A DNA stretch of 64,000 nt from an uncultured Coriobacteriales bacterium (GCA_934654475.1 CAKUFZ010000002.1:1-64000); one strand, 5' to 3'; counted from the stretch's first letter, positions 52,408 through 62,400 are shown. Numbers and translations: made by a program. The notes: generated by a model not told the origin, from the letters alone.

Positions 52408-53901
52408 CTATACCCTACTGATAAGAGCACCATTAGGCCGAACGCCCATAATGACAGCCTGAACAAGGCTTGGGCCATCGATTTGGTGCTCCCCCACCGG
52501 GATGACCACCTCGTGGTGGCTAGCCGTGGTGCCGCAGGCGTTGCCAGTGGCGTCGATCTGCTCAATAAGAACGGGCTCGACGGTCCCGATGCGGTGAGCA
52601 GCGTCGGCACGGCGCAGACGGTCGGCTAGGATGCGCAGGCGCTCAGAACGCTCGCGAATGACCTCGGGGGCGATTTGATCGGGCATGCCGGCCGCCGGCG
52701 TGTCGGGGCGAGCCGAGAAGCGGAAGGCATGGATTTTGGAGAAAGCAGCCTTCTCGGAAAGCGCTAGGGTCTCCTGAAAGTCTTCCTCAGTCTCGCCGGG
52801 GAAGCCCACGATGATGTCAGTAGAAATGGCCGCTGAAGGCAGGGCTTCGCGGATGAGCGCCACCTTTTCCAGGAACTGTTCAGCATTGTAACGGCGCCCC
52901 ATGCGATGGAGCACACGGGTGGAACCAGCCTGCAGTGGCAGGTGGAAATGCGGCGCCACGCAGTCGGCATTGCGCGCGAACGCAGCCACAAGCTCAGGTG
53001 TGACCTCGGGCGGTTCGATGCTCGACGCACGCAGCAGTGCCCCGTGCTCACGAATAAGCGGCACCAGGCGCTCGATAAGGCCTGCCAGGTCAAGCGGCGC
53101 GCCCTGCTCGTCGACCGAGCAGTATCGTCCCAGGTTGATGCCCGTGAGATCCACTTCGAGCGCACCCTCGCTCAAAACCTGGCGCACCTGCTTCTCTATG
53201 AGACTGTAGGGGGTTGAAAGCGACTTACCGCGAGCCCTCCACACGATGCAATACGTGCACTTGTTGTCACAGCCGTCCTGCACCTTCACACCTCGACGGG
53301 CGCGAAAGACAGCATGACCACCTGGGGTCGAGAGTGTGTCCTCAGTGCTCAGACAGTCCTCGGCGCTACGCGCCTGCGGAACTGCGCCTGAGGAAACACT
53401 CTCGACCCTTGCAAGGTCATCTTGCTGCATATATTGGAGAGACTCCTGCTGGGAGGGCGAGGATGCCTCATCGCGAGTTCCGCAGCCGCAAAGCGGCGAG
53501 GACTGTTTGAGCAGGGAGGTACCTAGGGGTTCCTTGGTTGCGCTCGCGTTCAATCTGCCCCATTCGCCCAGCGCGTCCTCCACCAGCACAAGCTTCGCGG
53601 GAAGCACGCGCACGTTGTCGCCAATCGCTTCGAGCTCGGCGGGGAACAGGTTTGCCACGCATCCCGTCACGGCAACAAGCGGGTGCTTGGGAAGGCTTGC
53701 GGCGCGGCGCACGGCTTTGCGCGTCTTGGCCTGGGCCTCGCCCGTTACAGCGCAGGTGTTGATGGCAATGATGTCGGCCTCGTCCTCAGCACACAAAACA
53801 GCGCCCGACTGGACGAAGGAGCTCTCCATCCAGTCGGACTCCACGCGATTGACGCGACAGCCTAGGTTGACGACGCAAACGTGCGGGGCAGTGCGCTCCA
53901 T
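52408..53901 (-). CDS. mtaB: tRNA N6-threonylcarbamoyladenosine methylthiotransferase MtaB
   Basis: A 497-residue radical-SAM enzyme that adds a methylthio group to t6A37 in tRNAs. The UPF0004 domain has NLGCRVN, NTCAVT and TGCVANLFP. The radical-SAM motif is CDNKCTYC, followed by IVWRARGKS. A TRAM-like domain closes it. About 70 extra Ser/Gln/Glu-rich residues (about 130-200) lie between the two domains, which makes it longer than the usual ~430. Its ATG overlaps the dnaJ TAA (TAATG). Confidence 0.9.
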   Translation of the reverse strand: MERTAPHVCVVNLGCRVNRVESDWMESSFVQSGAVLCAEDEADIIAINTCAVTGEAQAKTRKAVRRAASLPKHPLVAVTGCVANLFPAELEAIGDNVRVLPAKLVLVEDALGEWGRLNASATKEPLGTSLLKQSSPLCGCGTRDEASSPSQQESLQYMQQDDLARVESVSSGAVPQARSAEDCLSTEDTLSTPGGHAVFRARRGVKVQDGCDNKCTYCIVWRARGKSLSTPYSLIEKQVRQVLSEGALEVDLTGINLGRYCSVDEQGAPLDLAGLIERLVPLIREHGALLRASSIEPPEVTPELVAAFARNADCVAPHFHLPLQAGSTRVLHRMGRRYNAEQFLEKVALIREALPSAAISTDIIVGFPGETEEDFQETLALSEKAAFSKIHAFRFSARPDTPAAGMPDQIAPEVIRERSERLRILADRLRRADAAHRIGTVEPVLIEQIDATGNACGTTASHHEVVIPVGEHQIDGPSLVQAVIMGVRPNGALISRV

Positions 53902-55022
53902 TAGGACAGAGCGTCCTTGATGCGCTGCCAGGGCGTGCGCTTCTTGTCTACCGTCTCATCCATGGTGTGAGCGAGCTTCTCGAGCAGTTCGCGCTGCTCG
54001 TCGGTCAGCGAGGTGGGCACGATGACGTCGACGTGGGCGATGAGGTCACCGCGGCCATCGCGACGCATGCGGGGCATACCCTTGCCGGAAACGCGCACGG
54101 TGTCGTCGAACTGGCAGCCCGCGGGCACCACGATCTCGACTTCCTCGTCGGGCATGACGCCGTCGACAACGACGGTGGTGCCCAGAGCGGCCTGGGCGAT
54201 GCCGACCTCGACGCGCACGTGCAGGTCGTCGCCGGAGCGCTGGAAGGCCTCGTCGTCGGCCACGCGGACCGACACGATGAGGTCGCCGGAATGGGCGCCG
54301 CGAACGCCCGCCTCGCCAAAGCCGGGCACGCGCAGCTGCTGGCCGTCGGCGATGCCGGCGGGAACCTTCACGCTGACGCGCTCGCGATCGGGTGAGCGGC
54401 CCTGGCCGTCGCACTCAGGGCAGGGCTTGTCGATGGTCTTGCCTGAACCGTTGCAGTCGGGACACACCGAGCGGCTCTGCATATTGCCGAAGAACGTGCG
54501 CTGCTGCGTCACGACCTGGCCGGTACCATGGCAGTTGGGGCAGGTGGTTTCCTTGCCGCCCTCGGCGCAGCCCGAACCATTGCACGACTTGCACGGCGAC
54601 AGGCGGTTGTAGGAAATCTCCTTGGTGCAGCCAGTGGCCGCCTCCTGCAGGGTAATCAGAATAGAGGCACCCATGTCGCGGCCATCGAGACGCACGCCGC
54701 GGCCCGACGCAGCAGAGCCCCCGAAGAAGGAGCTGAACAGGTCGGACATGTCGAAGCCGCCGCCAAAGATGTCGCTCATGTCGGGGCCGCCCTGGCCGTA
54801 GCCATCGACCGTGCCGTAGCGATCGTAGAACGCGCGCTTGTCGGAGTCGGACAGGACCGCGTAGGCCTCGTTGACCTCCTTGAAGCGAACCTCGGCATCG
54901 GGAGCCTTGTTGACGTCGGGGTGCATGGTGCGGGCCTTCTTGTGGAAGGCCTTGCGAATCGTCGCGTCGTCTGCGTCTCGGTCAACACCGAGGATCGCGT
55001 AGTAGTCTTTGGTATCAGCCAT
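53901..55022 (-). CDS. dnaJ: Chaperone DnaJ
   Basis: A 373-residue type-I J-protein, co-chaperone of DnaK. The J domain has HPD at 34-36. A Gly/Phe-rich linker (about 75-105) precedes four CxxCxGxG zinc motifs (CKSCNGSG, CPNCHGTG, CPDCNGSG, CPECDGQG) and the two C-terminal substrate domains. All standard parts are intact. It overlaps mtaB by one base. Confidence 0.95.
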   Translation of the reverse strand: MADTKDYYAILGVDRDADDATIRKAFHKKARTMHPDVNKAPDAEVRFKEVNEAYAVLSDSDKRAFYDRYGTVDGYGQGGPDMSDIFGGGFDMSDLFSSFFGGSAASGRGVRLDGRDMGASILITLQEAATGCTKEISYNRLSPCKSCNGSGCAEGGKETTCPNCHGTGQVVTQQRTFFGNMQSRSVCPDCNGSGKTIDKPCPECDGQGRSPDRERVSVKVPAGIADGQQLRVPGFGEAGVRGAHSGDLIVSVRVADDEAFQRSGDDLHVRVEVGIAQAALGTTVVVDGVMPDEEVEIVVPAGCQFDDTVRVSGKGMPRMRRDGRGDLIAHVDVIVPTSLTDEQRELLEKLAHTMDETVDKKRTPWQRIKDALS

Positions 55023-55097
55023 GAAAAAGCCTCTTCAACAATTACGAAATCTGAACGCGTGCCTTACAAACAAACCTGAAAACTATACCGCCGTGCC

Positions 55098-56186
55098 TCA
55101 CCACATGCGACCGCATGAGACGAGCGGTACAAATATAACGTAGAGGAAAAGGCCCATGAGGAAGCCCACCAGGAAACGCTTGCCTGCGCGCTTGGCAAAG
55201 CTGCCACCCGTGCCCCTGGCAAACAGCGTGGGCGAGGCAAAGAACGCCACGAAGAGCAGCGGGAATGCCAAGAGGGACAGCACATGCATGATGAGCTGCG
55301 AGAACAACGTGCATACGAGCACCGCGCACACCACGCCCAAGCCGGTGAAGAGCGCCTCCTGCTGCTGGGTGAGATGCTCGGAAGGCACCACAAACGAGGC
55401 CTTGAGGTCACCGGAGGCACCGCCGCACTTACCGGCATCGCCGGCGCCCGGCACGCGCACCTCGTCGCCGTCATGCGAGGCGGCAGGCACCTTGACCTCC
55501 ACGGTGGAGCGGCCCTGACGCGTGCCCGTGCCATGGCACGAATGACAGGCATTCTTGATGATCTTGCCCGAACCCTGGCACACCGGGCACTGCATCGCGG
55601 TGGTGAAGAGACCCATCATGTCGACCTCGGCCTGACCCGAGCCATGGCAGGTGGGGCAAGTGATGGGCTCAGATCCAGCCTCGTAGCCCCTGCCGTGGCA
55701 CTCCGGACAGCTCTCGAGATGCGAGTAGGCCACGCGCTTGGTGCAGCCCTTGCGGGCCTCGTCGCGGGTGAGTTCGAGCTGGATGGAACGCGTGGCACCC
55801 TGCTTGCGCGCATAAGGGGTGCCCTGCGGTGCGCGGCCTGCAGAGCTGTAGCCCGCGCCATAGGGGCCGCCCCACGACGTCCAGCCGCCGAAGGGGCTGT
55901 AGCCGCCCGACCAGGAACCCGCACCAGCGGGGCCCGACGCATACGGGTTCTGCGTGGTGAAACCACCGGCCTTCACGGCATCGTAGCGGGCCTTCTTGTC
56001 GGGATCCGACAGGGTGTCGTAAGCCTCGGAAACCTCTTTGAATCGCTCCTCGGCACCAGGCTCCTTGCACACGTCGGGGTGCATCGTGCGGGCCTTGGCG
56101 CGAAACGCCTTTTTGATGTCCTCGGGCGTAGCGTCCTTCGAAACGCCGAGTATGTCGTAGTAGTCCTTGTTGGAGGGGGTTGCCAA
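55098..56186 (-). CDS. Membrane-anchored DnaJ-like protein
   Basis: A 362-residue second J-protein. The J domain has HPD at 36-38. A Gly/Tyr/Trp-rich linker is followed by four zinc motifs (CPECHGRG, CPTCHGSG, CPVCQGSG, CHSCHGTG) and part of the first C-terminal domain. Instead of the second domain and dimerisation region, it ends with hydrophobic segments (about 275-320 and 335-358) that look like two to three membrane helices. It would recruit DnaK to the membrane. It lies 75 bases upstream of dnaJ and probably arose by duplication. Confidence 0.85.
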   Translation of the reverse strand: MATPSNKDYYDILGVSKDATPEDIKKAFRAKARTMHPDVCKEPGAEERFKEVSEAYDTLSDPDKKARYDAVKAGGFTTQNPYASGPAGAGSWSGGYSPFGGWTSWGGPYGAGYSSAGRAPQGTPYARKQGATRSIQLELTRDEARKGCTKRVAYSHLESCPECHGRGYEAGSEPITCPTCHGSGQAEVDMMGLFTTAMQCPVCQGSGKIIKNACHSCHGTGTRQGRSTVEVKVPAASHDGDEVRVPGAGDAGKCGGASGDLKASFVVPSEHLTQQQEALFTGLGVVCAVLVCTLFSQLIMHVLSLLAFPLLFVAFFASPTLFARGTGGSFAKRAGKRFLVGFLMGLFLYVIFVPLVSCGRMW

Positions 56187-56331
56187 AACGACCTAACTCC
56201 TCAAGTAGCAGGTAAAGAAAAAACGCTCGCTTTATTCTACCCACGCCGGGCGGCATACATATAAAGCCCAGATACTGGCAGAGGGGCTGAAAAGAGCCCC
56301 AAGGCGAGCCTGACATGCACAAACGGCCTCG

Positions 56332-57660
56332 TCAATCACCTGCCGTGTCCCACATGATGCCGAAAAGCTCGTTACCCAGCAGCCAACCTTTCTGCGTGGG
56401 ACAAAGCGACCCTGCGGCATCAAGCGCAGCCAGCTCGTCTTTGCAGGCAAGTTTGACGGCAGCGTCGAGCTTGTTGCGCGGGATTCCACGCTCGACAGCA
56501 CTCTCGAGCACCTCACGGTTAGCGCCCCGCACCATGCGCATGGTCAGCATGAGGTCCTCAGCGGCCGCCTCGCGCGAGGTGAGTGTCTCCAAAAAAACGC
56601 AAGGCCCCGTCGCAGCGCCCATAGCGCGCACGAAAGCTTCCACGTCATCCGGAAACGAGAGGCGCACGCGGGCGGCATCGATCTGGCAGGCAAGCGCATC
56701 GGCCAACTTTTGCGCCGTGGCTGCACCGTCTCCACCCGCGCGAAGGCCAAGCACCTCGCTCACCTCACAAGCAAGGCCAGGCGTGAGCATCGAAGCCGCC
56801 GCAGCTCCCAGGCCCAGGTAGCATGCGCCCGTCCAATAGGCGATGTTGTGCCGGCAAGCGTGTCCCGGCCGTGCATAGCTGGCAACCTCGTAGCGCTGCA
56901 GGCCCGCCTCCTCCAACATGCAAGCAGCTTCAAGCATCATGTCGGCCTGCAGGTCGGCATCGGGCAACTGCATGGCACCGGCCAGGACCGCATCGTCGAA
57001 GGGTGTGCCCTCCTCAATGGAAAGCGGATAGCAGCTCACATGGTCAACACCTGCAGCGAGTACACCCGAAAGGCTTTCTCGCCAGCTGGCGGGCGTCTGA
57101 CCAGGGATGCCGCACATGAGATCGCACGAGAGATCGAACCCGGCCGCTTTCACAACCCGTGCAGCTACCAGGGCCTGCTGGGACGTATGCGCCCTGCCCA
57201 AGCCACGCAACTCCGCATCGCTGAGCGATTGCACCCCCAGGCTCACGCGCGTGATGCCGGCACGGCGCAACCCCAACGCCAAAGACTCGCTCAAAGAATC
57301 GGGGTTGGCCTCGGAGGTGAACTCGACCAGCTCAGGGCACTGCCGACTGACCTCCCGAGCCAGCCCCACCAGCCACTCCCCTGCCAACGTGGGCGTGCCG
57401 CCGCCGATGTAGGCCGTCTTGACATGGCGGAGCATGCCGGCCGACCCAAGGCGCACGACAAGGTCGCGCAGGCACACAACGTACTCGGCAATGCGAGCGT
57501 CGCCGGCACACGTGGCCTGCGAATAGAACCCGCAGTATGCGCAGCGGCTCACACAGAAGGGAACATGCAGGTAGAGGGCCTCAATGACCCCACGCTCCCC
57601 TGTAAGGGGGGCATGGGAGGCCTCACCGCCCTCCTCTGCAGGCACGCAATACACAGCCAT
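56332..57660 (-). CDS. hemW: Heme chaperone HemW-like radical-SAM protein
   Basis: A 442-residue protein related to oxygen-independent coproporphyrinogen III oxidase. The cluster motif CVSRCAYC has Cys at 36, 40 and 43, followed by IGGGTPT and LSCDLMCGIPGQT. The sequence after the CxxxCxxC motif (GFYS) fits HemW rather than HemN. HemW binds heme and delivers it to target proteins. It lies 6 bases after the dus gene. Confidence 0.85.
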   Translation of the reverse strand: MAVYCVPAEEGGEASHAPLTGERGVIEALYLHVPFCVSRCAYCGFYSQATCAGDARIAEYVVCLRDLVVRLGSAGMLRHVKTAYIGGGTPTLAGEWLVGLAREVSRQCPELVEFTSEANPDSLSESLALGLRRAGITRVSLGVQSLSDAELRGLGRAHTSQQALVAARVVKAAGFDLSCDLMCGIPGQTPASWRESLSGVLAAGVDHVSCYPLSIEEGTPFDDAVLAGAMQLPDADLQADMMLEAACMLEEAGLQRYEVASYARPGHACRHNIAYWTGACYLGLGAAAASMLTPGLACEVSEVLGLRAGGDGAATAQKLADALACQIDAARVRLSFPDDVEAFVRAMGAATGPCVFLETLTSREAAAEDLMLTMRMVRGANREVLESAVERGIPRNKLDAAVKLACKDELAALDAAGSLCPTQKGWLLGNELFGIMWDTAGD

Positions 57661-57666
57661 CCTCGC

Positions 57667-58707
57667 CTACTCCATGCCGTGCTCGCGGACCGCGGCGCGC
57701 ATATCGTCGATCAAGGACAGGTAGTCGTCGAACGTCGAACAGGACATGGTGCGGCCGCGCCACTGGGCAGCCGAAGGAAGCCCCTTGATATACCAGCAGG
57801 TGACAGGGCGCAGGCGCACCATGTGAATCGCGCTTGCCGCAGCCCTGCGCACATGGAGCTCAAGCGTGTCGAGGCGCTCCATGACGCTCGGGGGCTCGGG
57901 CAGCACGCCGTCGCGCCACAGGCTGTAGGCGGCGTCGAAGATCCAAGGGTTGCCATAGCTGCCGCGGGCCACAAAGACTCCCTGGGCACCCGTCTCGCGC
58001 AACATCGCGACGCAGCGCTCGGCGCTCATGACGTCGCCCGAACCGATGACGGGCACCTCCACCGCCTCGGCCACGCGCTGCACCACGCCCCAGTCGGCCG
58101 TGCCCGTGTAGAACTGCTTGGCAGCACGGCCATGCACGGCGATGCCGCAGGCGCCCACATCTTCCAGGCGACGTGCAAACTCGGGGGCAATCTCGTTGGC
58201 CATGTAGACGCCGGCACGAATCTTGCAGGTGACGGGCACAGCGCCGGCCGCCCCGCGCAGCGTCTCCATCACGATGTCACAGGCGCGCTCAGGGTCTTCC
58301 ATGAGAGCGCTGCCCTCGCCTTTCTTGAAGACCTTGGGCACCGGGCATGCCATGTTGATGTCGATGAGGGCAAGGCGGTCGCCCAAACGCTCAAGCACGG
58401 CGTGGGCCGCGGGGGCAAACTGCTCAGGCTTGCTACCGAAAAGCTGTACGGCAATCTGCGGCTCGGCATCACCGGGATCAACGAGTTCCCAGGTCTTCTG
58501 GCCACCGTGGGCCAAGCCTGCAACCGACACCATCTCGGTGTAGCAAAGCGGGCACCCATGCTCGACGGCCATCTGGCGGTAGACCGGGTCGGTCACGCCC
58601 GCCATGGGGGCAAGCATGAAAGGGTGCGCGGCCAGGCGGGCACGCAAGGCCTCGCGCTGGTCGCGCACGTCGGATTCTTTTGCGGGGGTAAATGAAGCCA
58701 CCGTCAT
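57667..58707 (-). CDS. dus: tRNA-dihydrouridine synthase (DusB-like)
   Basis: A 346-residue flavoprotein that reduces uridines in tRNA. The FMN-binding start APMAGVTD and the catalytic region INMACPVPKV, with its Cys, are present. So are ACGIAVHGRAAKQFY and VIGSGDVMSAE of the TIM barrel. It starts 3 bases after the lepA stop, so it probably shares the lepA transcript. Confidence 0.92.
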   Translation of the reverse strand: MTVASFTPAKESDVRDQREALRARLAAHPFMLAPMAGVTDPVYRQMAVEHGCPLCYTEMVSVAGLAHGGQKTWELVDPGDAEPQIAVQLFGSKPEQFAPAAHAVLERLGDRLALIDINMACPVPKVFKKGEGSALMEDPERACDIVMETLRGAAGAVPVTCKIRAGVYMANEIAPEFARRLEDVGACGIAVHGRAAKQFYTGTADWGVVQRVAEAVEVPVIGSGDVMSAERCVAMLRETGAQGVFVARGSYGNPWIFDAAYSLWRDGVLPEPPSVMERLDTLELHVRRAAASAIHMVRLRPVTCWYIKGLPSAAQWRGRTMSCSTFDDYLSLIDDMRAAVREHGME

Positions 58708-58710
58708 CCC

Positions 58711-60519
58711 CTAGTCATCCACCTTGAGGATTGCCATGAAGGCCTCCTGCGGCACGTCGACGCTGCCGATGGCCTTCATGCGCTTCTTGCCCTCCTTCTG
58801 CTTCTCGAGCAGCTTGCGCTTACGCGAGATGTCGCCGCCGTAGCACTTGGCCAGAACGTCCTTGCGCAGCGCGCGCACGGTCTCGCGGGCGATAATCCTG
58901 CCGCCCACGGCTGCCTGGATGGGCACCTCGAACTGCTGGCGAGGAATGATCTCCTTGAGCTTCTCGCACAGCACGCGACCGCGGGTGTAGGCCTTGTCCT
59001 TGTGCACGATGAAGCTCAGGGCGTCGATGGTCTCGCCAGAAAGGAGGATGTCGAGCTTCTGGAGGTTGCTCGCCTGGTAGCCCTTGTACTCGTAGTCAAG
59101 CGACGCATAACCGCGCGTACGGCTCTTGAGCTGGTCGAAGTAATCCATGATGAGCTCGGAGAGCGGCATTTCCCAGTGCATCTCCACCGTGGTGGGAGAC
59201 AGGTACACCATGTTGAGGAAGGTGCCTCGGTGGTCGATGGTGAGGTCCATGACCGCGCCCACGTAGTCCGGCGGCACGAGCACCTTGACCGTGAGGTACG
59301 GCTCCTCGATGCGGTCGATGCGCGAAGGCTCGGGCATGTCCTGCGGCGAGGTGATCTCGAGCATCTCGCGGTTGGTGAGGTACACGTTGTACTCTACCGA
59401 GGGTGCCGTGGCGATGAGGTCGAGGTTGAACTCGCGCTCAAGGCGCTCCTTGACGACCTCCATGTGCAGAAGGCCCAAGAAACCCACGCGGAAGCCGAAG
59501 CCCAGGGCCACGGAGGTCTCGGGCGTGTAGACAACGGCCGGGTCGTTGAGGCGCAGCTTGTCGAGTGCATCGCGCAGGTTCTCGAAGTCCTCGGTGTCGA
59601 TGGGGAAAAGGCCAGCGTACACCATGGGCTTGACCTCGCGGTAGCCAGGCAGCGCCTCGTCGGCCGGATGCGCGGCGTCGGTCACCGTGTCGCCCACGCG
59701 CACGTCGAGCGGGTCCTTGAGGCCCGTCACCATGTAGCCGACCTCGCCGACACCCAGGTCGGGCAGAGGCGTCTCGGCTGGGCGGCGCACGCCGACCTCC
59801 TCTGTCTCGAAGACCAGGCCGCTCGACATGAGACGCACGCGCTGGTGGCCGCGCAGGGCACCGTCAACGATACGCACAAGCGCCACGACGCCGCGATAGG
59901 GGTCGAAATAGGAGTCGAAGATCAGCGCCTTGAGGGGCGCGTCGGGGTCGCCGACGGGAGCGGGGATGTCCGAGACAATGGTCTCGAGCAGCTCATGGAT
60001 GCCGTCGCCCGTTTTGCCCGAGACGTTCACGGCGTCATCGCAGGGAATGGCGAGGCCTTCCTCAATCTCGGTCTTGGTGCGCTCGACATCGGAAGACGGC
60101 AGGTCGATCTTGTTGATCGCGGGGAGGATCTCGAGGCCGGCGTTCATGGCGAGAAGGGCGTTGGACACCGTCTGCGCCTCGACGCCCTGCGTGGCGTCGA
60201 CCACGAGCACCGCGCCCTCGCATGCGGCGAGCGAACGGGACACCTCGTAGGTGAAGTCAACGTGACCAGGGGTGTCGATGAGGTTGAACTGGTAGCGCTC
60301 GCCATTGTCGGCCATGTACTCCACGCGCACGGCCTGACTCTTGATAGTGATGCCGCGCTCGCGCTCGATGTCCATCGAGTCGAGCAGCTGAGCCTCCATG
60401 TCGCGATGCGCCACAGTGTTCGTCTGCTCGAGGATGCGGTCGGCCACGGTCGATTTGCCATGGTCGATATGGGCGATGATGGAGAAGTTTCTGATGTGGG
60501 AAGTGTCGTCGGTAGCCAT
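58711..60519 (-). CDS. lepA: Elongation factor 4 (LepA)
   Basis: A 602-residue translational GTPase that back-translocates or remodels ribosomes. G1 is AHIDHGKST (16-24), G3 is DTPGHVDF and G4 is NKID. The LepA-specific C-terminal domain is present up to EAFMAILKVDD. Length is standard. It follows rpsT, with a terminator between. Confidence 0.97.
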   Translation of the reverse strand: MATDDTSHIRNFSIIAHIDHGKSTVADRILEQTNTVAHRDMEAQLLDSMDIERERGITIKSQAVRVEYMADNGERYQFNLIDTPGHVDFTYEVSRSLAACEGAVLVVDATQGVEAQTVSNALLAMNAGLEILPAINKIDLPSSDVERTKTEIEEGLAIPCDDAVNVSGKTGDGIHELLETIVSDIPAPVGDPDAPLKALIFDSYFDPYRGVVALVRIVDGALRGHQRVRLMSSGLVFETEEVGVRRPAETPLPDLGVGEVGYMVTGLKDPLDVRVGDTVTDAAHPADEALPGYREVKPMVYAGLFPIDTEDFENLRDALDKLRLNDPAVVYTPETSVALGFGFRVGFLGLLHMEVVKERLEREFNLDLIATAPSVEYNVYLTNREMLEITSPQDMPEPSRIDRIEEPYLTVKVLVPPDYVGAVMDLTIDHRGTFLNMVYLSPTTVEMHWEMPLSELIMDYFDQLKSRTRGYASLDYEYKGYQASNLQKLDILLSGETIDALSFIVHKDKAYTRGRVLCEKLKEIIPRQQFEVPIQAAVGGRIIARETVRALRKDVLAKCYGGDISRKRKLLEKQKEGKKRMKAIGSVDVPQEAFMAILKVDD

Positions 60520-60547
60520 ACAACCCGTTTCACGTCTCGGCTCAGGT

Positions 60548-60586
60548 ATAAAAAAAGGGCGCCGGGCACAAAGCCAGACGCCCTTT
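60548..60586 (-). terminator. Terminator after rpsT
   Basis: An 8-bp AAAGGGCG/CGCCCTTT stem (60554-60561 and 60579-60586), with an inner GGC/GCC pairing in the loop, is followed on the minus strand by TTTTATA. Confidence 0.88.
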
Positions 60587-60607
60587 CAACACGCTTGTTC
60601 TTAAGAA

Positions 60608-60874
60608 CTAGGCAGAAATCTTGTTGACAAGCTTGGCAACGCCGGACTTGCGGTTGGAAGCCTGGTTCTTGTGGATGACGCCCTTGGCGACAGCCTTGTC
60701 CATCTTGTGGTAGCAGACCTTGACGGCGTCGTTAGCGGCCTCGACGTTGCCGGCAGCAACGGCCTCCTGGACCCTGCGAACAGCGGTCTTGAGCTCGGAA
60801 CGAACGGCGCGGTTACGGAGACGAGCCTTGGCGGCCTGCTTGTCACGCTTGATCTGAGACTTGATGTTAGGCAC
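60608..60874 (-). CDS. rpsT: 30S ribosomal protein S20 (bS20)
   Basis: An 88-residue ribosomal protein, basic and helical (PNIKSQIKRDKQAAKARLRN; KGVIHKNQASNRKSGVAKLV). I place the start at GTG 60874, with AAGGG about 10 bases upstream, because S20 normally begins Met-Pro-Asn-Ile-Lys. The frame stays open further upstream without a better site. A GTG start in rpsT may help limit its expression. Confidence 0.93.
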   Translation of the reverse strand: MPNIKSQIKRDKQAAKARLRNRAVRSELKTAVRRVQEAVAAGNVEAANDAVKVCYHKMDKAVAKGVIHKNQASNRKSGVAKLVNKISA

Positions 60875-61005
60875 TGAAGTAGATCCCTTCAAATCATAAC
60901 TATACGGCAGGTTCCGCCTGCCTATCTGCAACTCGTCTAGTATATGCGCTAGCGCTCAAAGATGCCAGTGTTCCCGACAATCTACGCAAACACACCGCAC
61001 GCACA

Positions 61006-62400
61006 CTACATAAACGCTTTGGCACGAGCCCGAAGCGCATCGGGCGTGTTGGGCAAGACGTCGTCAACGACCTCCCGCACGAGGCGCTTGAGGATATAGC
61101 CCACAAGCGGGCCGCGCTCCACGCCCATCTCAAGCAAGTCGGCCCCTCCAATGGCAAGGTCAGCCACGCAGAAGGCGCACCCGCGCTCGAGCTCCTCCTC
61201 GTACTGGGCCTGCACACGGTCAAGCTCCCTCATGCGCTTGTGGATGGCGCGATGGGCATGGGCGAGCGTGTCGGCACGCTTGAGGCACAGCAGCAGCGAA
61301 AAAGCCTCGCGTGCGCCGTCGGCCCCCGTGTTGAGGACCCTGTTGGCACGCGCAAGGGCGCGGCGAATCCCTCGCGGGCTGTCCTCGATGGGTCGGTCGT
61401 GATAATGCACGAGGTACTCCATGAGGCGAACCTCTCCCACCGGCCAGCGTAGGCGCGTGTAGTCCTCCACCAGAAGGCGCGCTCCCGCCTCTTCATGCCC
61501 GTAGAAGTGGCCGCGGCCGTCTTCGCCCAAAACGAAGCACGAAGGTTTGCCGATATCGTGGAGCAGCGTGGCGTGACACAGGGCAGAAGGCGCATCGGCG
61601 GACAAAAAGCCCAGCGCATGCAGGCAATGCTCCCATACGTCATAGCAGTGCCAGCGGCTCTTCTGGTCGAAGCCGACCATGGGGGCCACATGGGGAACGG
61701 CCATTGCGACCACGTCGGGAAACGCGCGCAGCGCATCGACGGCAAAGGGAGCCTCGACGATCTTGCCGTATTCCTGGGCGATGCGCTCGACTGCCACAGA
61801 GGACAGGGAGGGCGCCGTGGCATGGATGGCCGCCGCCGTTGCGGCATCGACCGCAAAGGAGAGCTGCGCTGAGAAACGCACGCCACGCATGATACGCAGG
61901 GCGTCCTCGTCGAAGCGCCCAAAAGGCTCGCCGACGCAGCGGATGAGCCCGCGAGCCATGTCGGATACGCCGTCGAAGGGATCCACCAGGCCACGCGTCG
62001 GGTTCCAAGCCACGGCATTGACCGTGAAGTCGCGCCGTGCCAGGTCTTCTTCGATGTTCTTCACGAAGCGCACCGAATCGGGCCTGCGGTGGTCGGTGTA
62101 GGTCCCGTCGGTGCGATACGTGGTGATCTCGATAGGGTCGCCGTCGATGAGAACGGTGACGGTGCCATGGGCCGAGCCCGTCTCGATCACCCGGTAGCCG
62201 GCTTCAAGAAAATGCTCGCGCGTGTGATACCAGAGCGCGTCGGTGGCGATGTCGACGTCATGGCAGGAACGGCCCAAGATGGCATCGCGCACGAAACCGC
62301 CCACCACGTAGGCCTGCTTGCCCGCGTGCTCCAAGACCTCGATGGCCTTTTTCGCACTGGACGGCAGCGTTTCCGCCAACCGATCCTCACATGTCATCAT
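61006..62400 (-). CDS. cca: CCA tRNA nucleotidyltransferase
   Basis: A 464-residue enzyme that builds or repairs the 3' CCA of tRNA. The nucleotidyltransferase head has GGFVRDAILGR (34-44), DVDIAT (48-53) and RRDFTVNA. An HD domain with TLLHDIGKPSCF lies in the second half, so it may also have phosphohydrolase activity. ATG 62400 has AAGGGGG 7 bases upstream, preferred over 62460. It is divergent from murB. Confidence 0.93.
   Translation of the reverse strand: MMTCEDRLAETLPSSAKKAIEVLEHAGKQAYVVGGFVRDAILGRSCHDVDIATDALWYHTREHFLEAGYRVIETGSAHGTVTVLIDGDPIEITTYRTDGTYTDHRRPDSVRFVKNIEEDLARRDFTVNAVAWNPTRGLVDPFDGVSDMARGLIRCVGEPFGRFDEDALRIMRGVRFSAQLSFAVDAATAAAIHATAPSLSSVAVERIAQEYGKIVEAPFAVDALRAFPDVVAMAVPHVAPMVGFDQKSRWHCYDVWEHCLHALGFLSADAPSALCHATLLHDIGKPSCFVLGEDGRGHFYGHEEAGARLLVEDYTRLRWPVGEVRLMEYLVHYHDRPIEDSPRGIRRALARANRVLNTGADGAREAFSLLLCLKRADTLAHAHRAIHKRMRELDRVQAQYEEELERGCAFCVADLAIGGADLLEMGVERGPLVGYILKRLVREVVDDVLPNTPDALRARAKAFM

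Noticed and set aside
56710..58695. A 661-codon plus-strand open frame across hemW and dus
   Set aside because: It is antisense to two recognised enzymes, has no ribosome site and has a shadow-like composition.
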